Below are positions 18,112 to 25,510 of a stretch of 38,051 nt of DNA, in pieces (positions within the stretch are counted from its first letter, which is position 1; each line of letters begins with the position of its first letter). The position numbers and the translations under genes are program-made. The notes below the pieces were generated by a model that worked only from the letters and a program-made list of their open reading frames with translations, was not told the origin of the DNA and searched no databases. The stretch is from an uncultured Lachnospiraceae bacterium (lineage in GTDB: Bacteria > Bacillota > Clostridia > Lachnospirales > Lachnospiraceae), in NCBI GenBank assembly GCA_947630855.1, contig CANRJF010000019.1:1-38051 (forward strand). Direction: 5' to 3'.

Positions 18112-19278
18112 ATGGAGAAAAATATGGAACGCACAGGCGCATTTTATACAGGAATATACCGCAATTTATTTGCGGAGGCAGGATTTGGGGAAGATGAAAT
18201 TGAAAACAGGAAGCAGGAGATTTTTCATACGCTGTTTTACGGGAAAGAGGAGGAAAGAATTTTTCATACAGCCCGTGGAAATATGGGATACATAGAAGAT
18301 ACCGGCAATCATGATGTGCGGACGGAAGGCATGTCCTACGGGATGATGATGTGCGTGCAGATGGACAGGAAAGAAGAATTTGACCGTCTCTGGAAATGGG
18401 CAAGAACTTATATGTATATGAATGACGGTGAAAATGCCGGATACTTTGCATGGTCCTGTAAAACGGGAGGGGAGAAAAATGATTGGGGCCCGGCTCCCGA
18501 CGGGGAGGAATTTTTTGCAATGTCCCTGTTTTTTGCCTCCCACAGATGGGGAGACGGGGAGGGGATTTTCGCCTATTCAAAGGAAGCGGCAGATTTGCTT
18601 CATACCTGCATTCATAAAGGGGAGGGTCAGAATGGCGGCAGGGCTATGTGGGACGAAGAAACGAAACTCATACGCTTTGTGCCCGGCGTGGACTTTACGG
18701 ACCCTTCCTACCATCTTCCCCATTTCTATGAGTTGTTTGCCCTGTGGGCCCGTGAGGAAGACAGGCCATTCTTTCGGGAAGCGGCAAAAGCCAGCAGGGA
18801 ATATTTAAAGCGGGCATGTCATGGCAGAACAGGTTTTTCCCCGGAGTATGCACAATATGACGGAAGCCCCTACCGGCCTGTTTTAGACTGCTGGGGGGGC
18901 AGACATGACTGGTATTACAGTGACGCTTACCGGACGATTGCCAATATTGGGCTGGATTACAGTTGGTTTTCGGCAGACATCTGGGAGCAGGAAATTGTTG
19001 AGCGTCTGCAGGAATTTTATTTTCACACATTGGAGGAGAAGGACAGGGACGGTATCTTTGACATAGACGGTTCTGTCCTTCCGGGAAAGGCGCTGCATCC
19101 GCTGGGCATGAAAGCCGCCCATGTCCAGGCGGGTATTGCCTCATCATCCGGTGAGGCCGTTGGCCTTGCAGGGGATTTTTTCAGGATGCCCTTAAGAACC
19201 GGCGGCAGGAGATATTATGATAACTGTCTTTATTTTTTCGCATTTCTCGCATTAAGCGGCGGGTATAGAATCTATTAG
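18112..19278 (+). CDS. GH8 reducing-end xylose-releasing exo-oligoxylanase
   Basis: A 388-residue glycoside hydrolase family 8 enzyme of the Rex type, which releases xylose from the reducing end of xylo-oligosaccharides of three or more units. The acid catalyst is Glu72 in RTEGMSYGMM, the conserved Asp130 lies in PAPDGEEFF, and the likely base is Asp271 in YYSDAYRT. The first two positions are within two residues of those known from the Bacillus halodurans enzyme (Glu70, Asp128). No signal peptide is present. It complements the GH3 enzyme, which attacks the other end. Start choice is uncertain: ATG at 18112 follows the permease stop by one base, while ATG at 18124 has GGAG six bases before it. 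Confidence 0.9.
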   Translation: MEKNMERTGAFYTGIYRNLFAEAGFGEDEIENRKQEIFHTLFYGKEEERIFHTARGNMGYIEDTGNHDVRTEGMSYGMMMCVQMDRKEEFDRLWKWARTYMYMNDGENAGYFAWSCKTGGEKNDWGPAPDGEEFFAMSLFFASHRWGDGEGIFAYSKEAADLLHTCIHKGEGQNGGRAMWDEETKLIRFVPGVDFTDPSYHLPHFYELFALWAREEDRPFFREAAKASREYLKRACHGRTGFSPEYAQYDGSPYRPVLDCWGGRHDWYYSDAYRTIANIGLDYSWFSADIWEQEIVERLQEFYFHTLEEKDRDGIFDIDGSVLPGKALHPLGMKAAHVQAGIASSSGEAVGLAGDFFRMPLRTGGRRYYDNCLYFFAFLALSGGYRIY

Positions 19279-19520
19279 GGCTTTTTGCCGTCTGAAAAGA
19301 CTTGTACTAATTTCATAACAGGAGGCATAGGATGTAATGGGCACAAATGGGAAGGAAGAGCTTCCCATTTGGCGTATGGCTGCCATGTTTTAAATTTTGT
19401 ACCAAAAAATGTAGTCGAAACTATTGATTTTTTGGCAAAATTTATATATATTTATGTATTAGAGGCAGTTAGTCGCTGCCAGGAAATCTAGTAACATTAA
19501 TTTTTGAAGGAGGAAAACAA
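19279..19520 (+). promoter_or_regulatory. 5' region of the first PFOR gene: hairpin, mini-ORF and promoter
   Basis: A perfect 10-bp stem AAATGGGAAG (19345-19354) and CTTCCCATTT (19361-19370) with a 6-base loop has no T-run after it. An AGGAGG at 19320-19325 precedes ATG-TAA at 19332-19337. The next ATG, at 19337, opens an 18-codon reading frame that runs through the hairpin. A likely promoter is TTGATT (19424-19429) and TATATT (19447-19452) with a 17-base spacer. A 68-codon frame across the region has no support as a gene. Confidence 0.45.
19424..19452 (+). promoter_or_regulatory. Sigma-A-like promoter of the first PFOR gene
   Basis: TTGATT and TATATT are separated by 17 bases in an AT-rich stretch, about 70 bases before the PFOR start codon. 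The hexamers match the vegetative consensus at four to five positions each. This would give a short untranslated leader ending at an AGGAGG ribosome site. Confidence 0.5.
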
Positions 19521-22500
19521 ATGTCTAGAGCAAAACAGTCAATGGACGGCAACACAGCCGCTGCACATGTAGCGTACGCTTTTACAGATGTTGCTGCCAT
19601 TTACCCCATTACCCCTTCCAGCCCAATGGCTGACACTGTTGACCAGTGGTCTGCAGCAGGACAGGAGAACATTTTCGGAAACCAGGTAAAAGTGGTAGAG
19701 ATGGAGTCTGAAGCAGGCGCAGCAGGTGCAGTTCACGGTTCCTTAGCAGCAGGTGCCTTAACCACAACCTTCACTGCTTCCCAGGGACTTTTACTTATGA
19801 TTCCAAACATGTACAAGATTGCAGGCGAGATGCTTCCCTGTGTATTTGACGTATCGGCCCGTACCGTAGCTACCCAGTCTCTTAATATTTTCGGTGACCA
19901 CAGTGACGTATATGCCTGTCGTCAGACCGGTTTCGCTATGTTATGTGAGACAAACCCACAGGAAGTTATGGATTTAAGCCCTGTTGCACATCTTGCAACT
20001 ATCGAAGGCAAAGTTCCGTTTATCAACTTCTTTGACGGATTCCGTACATCCCATGAGATTCAGAAGATTGAGAAATGGGATTATGCAGATTTGAAGGAAA
20101 TGTGCAATATGGACGCTGTTGCAGCATTCCGTGCACACGCTTTAAATCCTGAGCATCCTGCAATGCGCGGTTCCCATGAGAACGGTGACGTATTCTTCCA
20201 GCATCGTGAGGCTTGTAATACAGCTTACAATGAACTTCCGGCAATCGTTGAGAAGTACATGAAGAAAGTTAATGAGAAGCTGGGAACCAACTATGATTTA
20301 TTCAACTATTATGGAGCAGCAGATGCTGACCGTGTTATCGTAGCCATGGGCTCCATCAATGACGTTGCAGAGGAAGTTATCGACTACTTAACCGCTAAGG
20401 GTGAGAAAGTAGGTCTGGTAAAAGTTCGTTTGTACCGTCCATGGGTTTCCGATGCATTTGTAAAGGCACTTCCCAAGACAGCAAAGAAAGTTGCCGTACT
20501 TGACAGGACAAAAGAGCCCGGTTCATTGGGTGACCCATTATACTTAGACGTAGCAGCTACTTTACGTGAGGCAGGATTAAACGATATCGTATTAACAGGC
20601 GGACGTTACGGATTAGGTTCCAAAGATACATCTCCTTCTTCCGTATTTGCAGTATACAAAGAGTTGGAGAAAGACGCTCCTAAGCCTCGTTTCACCATCG
20701 GTATTGTGGATGATGTGACAAACTTAAGCTTACCGGAAGTAAAACCTGCTCCAATTACAGCATCCGAGGGTACGGTAGAATGTAAGTTCTGGGGTCTTGG
20801 CGGAGACGGTACCGTAGGTGCAAATAAGAACTCCACAAAGATTATCGGTGACCATACGGACAAGTATATCCAGGCATACTTCCAGTATGATTCCAAGAAG
20901 ACAGGCGGTGTTACCGTTTCCCACTTAAGATTTGGCGACAAGCCAATCAGAAGCCCATATTACATTAACCAGGCTGACTTCGTTGCATGTCACAATCCTG
21001 CATATGTTAATAAGGGATTCAAGATGGTTCAGGATGTAAAACCGGGCGGAGTATTTATGATTAATTGCCAGTGGTCTGACGAAGAGTTAGAGCATCATCT
21101 GAACGCAGAAGCGAAAAAGTACATAGCTGACAACAATATCCAGTTATATACCATCAACGCTATTGACAAGGCTATTGAGATTGGTATGGGCAAACGTACC
21201 AACACGATTTTACAGTCTGCTTTCTTTAAATTGGCAAACGTTATGCCCATTGATGAAGCAGTAGACTTTATGAAACAGGCAGCAAAGAAATCTTACGGCA
21301 AGAAGGGTGACGACGTAGTAAACATGAACTACAAGGCTATCGACGCCGGTGTAGATGCAGTACATAAAGTAGAAATCCCGGCTTCCTGGTCTAACCCTGC
21401 GGCTGACCCGGCTCCGGCAGAGTTAAAGGGACGTCCTGCAACGGTTAAGATGGTAAAAGAATTAATGAACCCGATTTCCTTAATGGATGGCGATTCTCTT
21501 CCTGTTTCCGCATTTATGGGCAACCCGGACGGACAGTTTGAGCATGGCGCAGCAGCATACGAGAAACGTGGTACGGCAGTAACTGTTCCTACATGGGATG
21601 CTGAGAAATGTATTCAGTGTAACCAGTGTGCCTTTGTATGTTCCCATGCAACCATTCGTCCATTCATGTTAAGTGACGACGAGGTGAAGGCAGCTCCTTC
21701 CAATATCAAACTTGCCGATATGAAACCAAAGGCAGGAGAGTACAAATATACTATGAGTGTATCTCCGTTAGACTGTATGGGATGCGGCGAGTGTATCACG
21801 GTCTGCCCGGTTGGCGCAATCGCTATGGTTCCACAGGAATCACAGGCAGCAGAACAGCCGGTATTCGATTACCTGGTAGCAAATGTAGGCAAGAAACCTG
21901 GTATGCCGGCAGACAATACGGTAAAAGGTTCTCAGTTCAACCAGCCGCTGCTTGAGTTCTCAGGCTCCTGTGCAGGATGTGCAGAGACATCTTACGCAAG
22001 ATTAATTACACAGTTATTTGGTGAGCATATGTATATCAGCAACGCAACAGGATGTTCTTCTATCTGGGGCGGACCTGCAGCTACATCACCATATACGGTA
22101 AATAAAGATTCCCAGAAGGGACCGGCTTGGGCAAATTCCTTATTCGAGGATAATGCAGAGCATGGTTTAGGTATGGAAATCGGTCAGAAAGTTCTTCGTG
22201 AGCAGGCAATCGCAAGCGCAGAGAAATGTGCAGGAAGCGATAAGGCAAGCGCAGAGTTAAAAGCTGCATTTGACAAGTTTATGGAGACAAAGAACGATAC
22301 GAAAGCAAATACTCCTGCAACAGAAGCACTTGTAGTCGAGTTGGAAAAAGCTGCATCAGCAGGCTGCCCGGACGCAAAAGCTGCACTGGAGAAGAAGGAT
22401 TACCTTGCTAAGAAGTCAATCTGGATCTTTGGCGGTGACGGATGGGCTTACGATATCGGATTCGGCGGATTAGACCATGTACTTGCTTCCGGTGAGAACG

Positions 22501-23066
22501 TAAACGTTATGGTATTTGATACCGAGATGTATTCCAATACCGGTGGTCAGGCTTCCAAGGCTTCCAATATCGGTGAGGTTTGCCAGTTTGCCGCAGCAGG
22601 TAAAGATATCGGCAAGAAGAGCCTTGCAGAAATTGCTATGAGCTATGGCTATGTATATGTAGCACAGATTGCCCTTGGTGCAAATATGGCTCAGGCTGTT
22701 AAGGTTCTGGCAGAGGCAGAAGCTTACAACGGACCTTCCTTAATCATTGGATATGCTCCCTGTGAGTTACACGGTGTTAAGGGCGGAATGAACCACTGCC
22801 AGGATGAGATGAAGAAAGCGGTAGCTGCAGGCTACTGGAATCTCTTCTCCTTCAATCCGGCATTAAAGGCAGAAGGCAAGAATCCATTTACCTTAACCTC
22901 CAAACCTGGTGACGGAACTTATCAGGAATTCTTAAATAATGAGACACGTTACAGCAGACTGACACGTTCCTTCCCGGATAGGGCAGAGAAACTCTTCAAA
23001 GAATCTGAGCAGGCTGCAAAAGATCGTTTTGAGCATCTGCAAAGATTGGTTGAGTTATACAAATAA
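19521..23066 (+). CDS. nifJ: Pyruvate:ferredoxin (flavodoxin) oxidoreductase, main copy
   Basis: A 1181-residue single-chain enzyme that converts pyruvate and CoA to acetyl-CoA and CO2, reducing ferredoxin. Domain I begins with AYAFTDVAAIYPITPSSPMAD and contains the GDHSDVYACRQTG region. Two ferredoxin-type 4Fe-4S motifs start at Cys697 (CIQCNQCAFVC) and Cys752 (CMGCGECITVC). The proximal cluster and TPP-binding domain carry SCAGCAETSY, GGDGWAYDIGFGGLDHV and MYSNTGGQASKAS. The codon choice is strongly biased (cgt for Arg, few rare codons), unlike the second copy, suggesting very high expression as the central fermentative enzyme. It has its own promoter and a strong terminator. Confidence 0.96.
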   Translation: MSRAKQSMDGNTAAAHVAYAFTDVAAIYPITPSSPMADTVDQWSAAGQENIFGNQVKVVEMESEAGAAGAVHGSLAAGALTTTFTASQGLLLMIPNMYKIAGEMLPCVFDVSARTVATQSLNIFGDHSDVYACRQTGFAMLCETNPQEVMDLSPVAHLATIEGKVPFINFFDGFRTSHEIQKIEKWDYADLKEMCNMDAVAAFRAHALNPEHPAMRGSHENGDVFFQHREACNTAYNELPAIVEKYMKKVNEKLGTNYDLFNYYGAADADRVIVAMGSINDVAEEVIDYLTAKGEKVGLVKVRLYRPWVSDAFVKALPKTAKKVAVLDRTKEPGSLGDPLYLDVAATLREAGLNDIVLTGGRYGLGSKDTSPSSVFAVYKELEKDAPKPRFTIGIVDDVTNLSLPEVKPAPITASEGTVECKFWGLGGDGTVGANKNSTKIIGDHTDKYIQAYFQYDSKKTGGVTVSHLRFGDKPIRSPYYINQADFVACHNPAYVNKGFKMVQDVKPGGVFMINCQWSDEELEHHLNAEAKKYIADNNIQLYTINAIDKAIEIGMGKRTNTILQSAFFKLANVMPIDEAVDFMKQAAKKSYGKKGDDVVNMNYKAIDAGVDAVHKVEIPASWSNPAADPAPAELKGRPATVKMVKELMNPISLMDGDSLPVSAFMGNPDGQFEHGAAAYEKRGTAVTVPTWDAEKCIQCNQCAFVCSHATIRPFMLSDDEVKAAPSNIKLADMKPKAGEYKYTMSVSPLDCMGCGECITVCPVGAIAMVPQESQAAEQPVFDYLVANVGKKPGMPADNTVKGSQFNQPLLEFSGSCAGCAETSYARLITQLFGEHMYISNATGCSSIWGGPAATSPYTVNKDSQKGPAWANSLFEDNAEHGLGMEIGQKVLREQAIASAEKCAGSDKASAELKAAFDKFMETKNDTKANTPATEALVVELEKAASAGCPDAKAALEKKDYLAKKSIWIFGGDGWAYDIGFGGLDHVLASGENVNVMVFDTEMYSNTGGQASKASNIGEVCQFAAAGKDIGKKSLAEIAMSYGYVYVAQIALGANMAQAVKVLAEAEAYNGPSLIIGYAPCELHGVKGGMNHCQDEMKKAVAAGYWNLFSFNPALKAEGKNPFTLTSKPGDGTYQEFLNNETRYSRLTRSFPDRAEKLFKESEQAAKDRFEHLQRLVELYK

Positions 23067-23071
23067 TTATC

Positions 23072-23098
23072 GTATCTGTGAAGTTATTGAATAGATAC
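23072..23098. repeat. 27-bp imperfect palindrome, copy 2
   Basis: Begins GTATCTGT and ends ATAGATAC, an imperfect inverted repeat. By eye 23 of 27 bases match the copy at 52-78. It lies between the PFOR stop codon and its terminator hairpin. Both copies sit beside high-value metabolic genes; function is unknown. Confidence 0.5.
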
Positions 23099-23101
23099 TA
23101 A

Positions 23102-23134
23102 AAGGGATAACCGTTTTACGGTTATCCCTTTTTA
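23102..23134 (+). terminator. Rho-independent terminator of the first PFOR gene
   Basis: A perfect 12-bp stem AAGGGATAACCG (23102-23113) and CGGTTATCCCTT (23119-23130) with a 5-base loop is followed directly by T residues. It is placed 36 bases after the PFOR stop codon. Confidence 0.88.
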
Positions 23135-23250
23135 TCTTGGATATTTTATCGTATCCAGATTATGGGACAGATAAGAATATAAAAAGTTGTGTAGGAATGA
23201 CGCATCATTTTTTATTATTAAATAGTATTTGACTATATTAAAAACAATAA

Positions 23251-23304
23251 AAAAGGTTAAAAAAGGTTTAAAAAGGTTTAAAATAGTTAAAATAGTGTTA
23301 TAAT
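23251..23304 (+). promoter_or_regulatory. 10-bp phased A-tract repeats ahead of a -10 box
   Basis: Five consecutive 10-base units (AAAAGGTTAA, AAAAGGTTTA twice, AAATAGTTAA, AATAGTGTTA) run from 23251 to 23300. They end on a TATAAT at 23299-23304. The exact 10-base period places every A-tract on the same face of the helix, so intrinsic bending is expected. The block could be an UP-like element, a bent promoter or an array of binding sites for the ATPase-HNH operon. Confidence 0.5.
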
Positions 23305-23379
23305 GGATAAAAAAGAATAATGAATAAAATCGAAATTTATTTTAAATATGTACTTATAAATGTATATATGGAGGATTGG

Positions 23380-24522
23380 ATGGAACAGCTACTTATAACA
23401 AATATAACAATAAAAAAAGTAAGGCATTTAAAAGATATTTCGATTCCACTGTCGGAAAAGCAAATTAAACACGTGATTTTGACAGGAAAAAACGGAAGCG
23501 GAAAGACAAGTGTGGTTGAGGCATTGGCAAGGTATCTGAATAAAATTTTTACTGGTGAAAGAGAAACAGCATATAGAAACAGCCCACAGGAGTTGGACAT
23601 AGAGTTCAATAAAAATATTGACAATATTACTGAACTGGCAGAAAAATATCATTATATTTTAGCATATTATGAGGCATCCAGAGTATTTTATGCAGAACAG
23701 TCAAAGCAAATTGAAAAAGTGCAGTTACAAGATTCTTATGAATTAACAGAATTTCCACGCAAAGAATTTGTGAAATATTTATTAGATTTGAAAATGACAG
23801 AGGCATTGGCAAGAAACAATAACAAGACAGAGAAAGCTGACGAGATTCAAATATGGTTTGCTAAGCTTGAACAACTTTTAAAACAGATATTTGATGACGA
23901 AACCGTAAAGCTGGAATTTGACGAAGAGACCTTTGAATTTCATATTTTGCAGCAAGGGAAAGAACCGTTTGATTTTAATACATTATCCAGCGGTTATCAG
24001 GCAGTATTAGATATTATTTTGGATATTATAATGCGAATGCAGAAACAGACACAACGCTCTTTTGATTTTAATTTACCAGGAATAGTGCTTATTGATGAAA
24101 TTGAAACGCATTTACATCTGGAACTGCAGAAAAATATTATGCCGTTTCTGACAACATTTTTTCCAAATATACAGTTTATTGTAACCTCTCATTCCCCTTT
24201 TATAGTAAACAGCATAGAGAATGTTGTGATTTATGATTTGGAGAATGAGATTTTGGTAGAACATGGATTGGATGATGTGCCATATGACGGTATTGTAGAA
24301 GGCTATTTTAGAGCTGATAAATTGTCTGGTATTTTAAAGGGGAAATTTGAAAAATACAAATATCTGGCGGCAAAGAAAGAACTGTCTGATGATGAACTAA
24401 ATGAAATTGCAGAATTAGAGTTATATTTAGATGAAATTCCAGACTATCTTGCCATTGGCATTGCAACGGAATACAAGAGAATAAAGCTTGATTTTATGAA
24501 TCGGGAGGATATAGATGGTTAA
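23380..24522 (+). CDS. ptuA: Septu-like (PtuA) ABC/SMC-type ATPase
   Basis: A 380-residue ATPase, expected to be the sensor or gating subunit of a two-gene anti-phage system. Walker A is GKNGSGKT (36-43), the ABC-signature-like segment LSSGYQAVLDI is near 201, Walker B is GIVLIDEIETH (Asp239, Glu240), and a switch His is in TSHSP (His271). A longer frame opens at ATG 23320, but GGAGG at 23370-23374 sits five bases before the ATG at 23380, and this start aligns with MEQLLITNITIKKVRHLKDI, a normal family opening. It overlaps the HNH gene by 8 bases. The gene is visibly more AT-rich than its neighbours, as expected for an acquired gene. A retron-type PtuA is possible, but no reverse transcriptase is nearby. 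Confidence 0.82.
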   Translation: MEQLLITNITIKKVRHLKDISIPLSEKQIKHVILTGKNGSGKTSVVEALARYLNKIFTGERETAYRNSPQELDIEFNKNIDNITELAEKYHYILAYYEASRVFYAEQSKQIEKVQLQDSYELTEFPRKEFVKYLLDLKMTEALARNNNKTEKADEIQIWFAKLEQLLKQIFDDETVKLEFDEETFEFHILQQGKEPFDFNTLSSGYQAVLDIILDIIMRMQKQTQRSFDFNLPGIVLIDEIETHLHLELQKNIMPFLTTFFPNIQFIVTSHSPFIVNSIENVVIYDLENEILVEHGLDDVPYDGIVEGYFRADKLSGILKGKFEKYKYLAAKKELSDDELNEIAELELYLDEIPDYLAIGIATEYKRIKLDFMNREDIDG

Positions 24523-25192
24523 AGTGGAACGTTCTTTTCCGGCACCTGAATCCTTGACAGAAGAAGCAAAAAAGGCAAATGGAAGAGGAAGATATGATAA
24601 GCCGGATGTGATAGAAAGATTAAAAAGAGATTTCCATAATAAATGTTATATTTGTGAAATGAAAGAACTGCAAGATCCAAACGTAGAACATTTATTACCA
24701 CATAAAAATGGAAAATATCCGGAAAGAAAATTTGATTGGGAAAATCTTTTTTGGTCATGTGGGCATTGTAATGGTATTAAAAATAGCGGAAAATATGATG
24801 CAGGGATTATAGATTGCTGCAGGCAGGATCCGGAACAATATCTGACTTTTCATCTGAGAGATGATAGGGTGGCTGTTAGTGCAAAACAAGAGGGAGAGAT
24901 ATGTAAAAGGACAGCGACATTAATTACAGAAACATTTACCCTGCAGAATACGGGGATGAGGACATATACCAGTGATGAACGGCTGCGGTTACTTCAGAAA
25001 GAAATGAATATTTTATATAAGCAGCTTGAAAAATTACATAATAGTCCGGATTCTAAAGTAATTATGCGGACTATTTGCAGTTTGCTAAAGCGCGAATCTG
25101 CATTTGCAGCATTTAAAAGATGCTATGTGCGTGAACATGCAGACAAGTATCCGCAGCTGCAGAAATATTTGCTTGGATCTGAACCGGTTTAG
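24515..25192 (+). CDS. ptuB: Septu-like (PtuB) HNH endonuclease
   Basis: A 225-residue protein with an HNH nuclease domain in its first half. It has a zinc pair CYIC (Cys44, Cys47), the Glu-His of VEHLLPH (Glu58, His59), Asn77 in WENLFWSC, a second pair CGHC (Cys82, Cys85), and Asn86/Lys89. This arrangement matches PtuB-type HNH proteins, which act with the partner ATPase to cleave nucleic acid on phage infection. GGGAGG lies before the ATG, and the 8-base overlap with the ATPase gene indicates coupled translation. The C-terminal half is helical with no motif I recognise. Family assignment is strong from gene pairing; the trigger and target are unknown. Confidence 0.82.
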   Translation: MVKVERSFPAPESLTEEAKKANGRGRYDKPDVIERLKRDFHNKCYICEMKELQDPNVEHLLPHKNGKYPERKFDWENLFWSCGHCNGIKNSGKYDAGIIDCCRQDPEQYLTFHLRDDRVAVSAKQEGEICKRTATLITETFTLQNTGMRTYTSDERLRLLQKEMNILYKQLEKLHNSPDSKVIMRTICSLLKRESAFAAFKRCYVREHADKYPQLQKYLLGSEPV

Positions 25193-25197
25193 TTTAT

Positions 25198-25478
25198 ATG
25201 GCAGAATTAAACCTAAAACAGATTATAGATAGACTAAATGCGGAGTTTATTCCCGTGAGCAACGAGCCAAGTGACTGCTTTGCAGCGTTGCAAATTTGAT
25301 ACCCCGTTGCTTGCAGCGGGGTCTTTGATTATGACCAGATTGATAATGCCGGACTTAATTATGTACATGGCGGTTCATCTCCACAGGAAATGTTAGTCCC
25401 AGTGATTGATATTAAAATGAAAAGATTTCTAATGAAAATATCTATGTGGCTGATAAGAGAGATGAAGATGTGCAAAAA
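25198..25478 (+). pseudogene. pglZ: Remnant of a BREX-type pglZ gene
   Basis: Three collinear fragments look like PglZ phosphatase pieces. At 25198-25248 an ATG opens MAELNLKQIIDRLNAEF, the usual start of PglZ type A. At about 25324-25425, same frame, comes NYVHGGSSPQEMLVPVIDIK, the C-terminal PglZ signature. At 25425-25478, shifted frame, is ISNENIYVADKRDEDVQK, which resembles the extreme C-terminal region. The middle of the gene, several hundred residues, is missing, and a palindromic element with a TGA stop at 25297-25299 sits at the first junction. The matches are recognised from memory of the family, without a search. The fragment order and shared orientation argue against chance. Confidence 0.68.
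25259..25322. repeat. Palindromic element inside the pglZ remnant
   Basis: GCAACG (25259-25264) pairs with CGTTGC (25286-25291), and a second hairpin at 25301-25322 has a 9-bp stem (ACCCCGTTG with CAGCGGGGT, one G-T pair) and loop CTTG. The shape is that of a REP-like or MITE-like extragenic element. It lies exactly where the pglZ reading is broken. No clear T-run follows it. Confidence 0.5.
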
Positions 25479-25510
25479 CCTTACAAAAAGGAAAGAGAGG
25501 AAAGACACAA

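Noticed and set aside
19345..19370. Rho-independent terminator of the xylan operon
   Set aside because: The stem is strong but no T-run follows on either strand, so it is reported only as a hairpin.
19285..19491. A 68-codon open frame between GH8 and PFOR
   Set aside because: It spans a hairpin and the likely PFOR promoter, has no domain-like content and its start lacks a proper ribosome site.
20023..20941. Minus-strand open frames inside the PFOR and GH genes
   Set aside because: They mirror strongly conserved plus-strand genes, lack ribosome sites and show no recognisable protein content.
23251..23300. Possible CRISPR array
   Set aside because: The units are only 10 bases, contiguous, and have no spacers; no cas genes are present.
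23134..23379. Possible retron non-coding RNA upstream of the ATPase gene
   Set aside because: No reverse transcriptase gene nearby and no long inverted ends; the region is mostly A-tract repeats.
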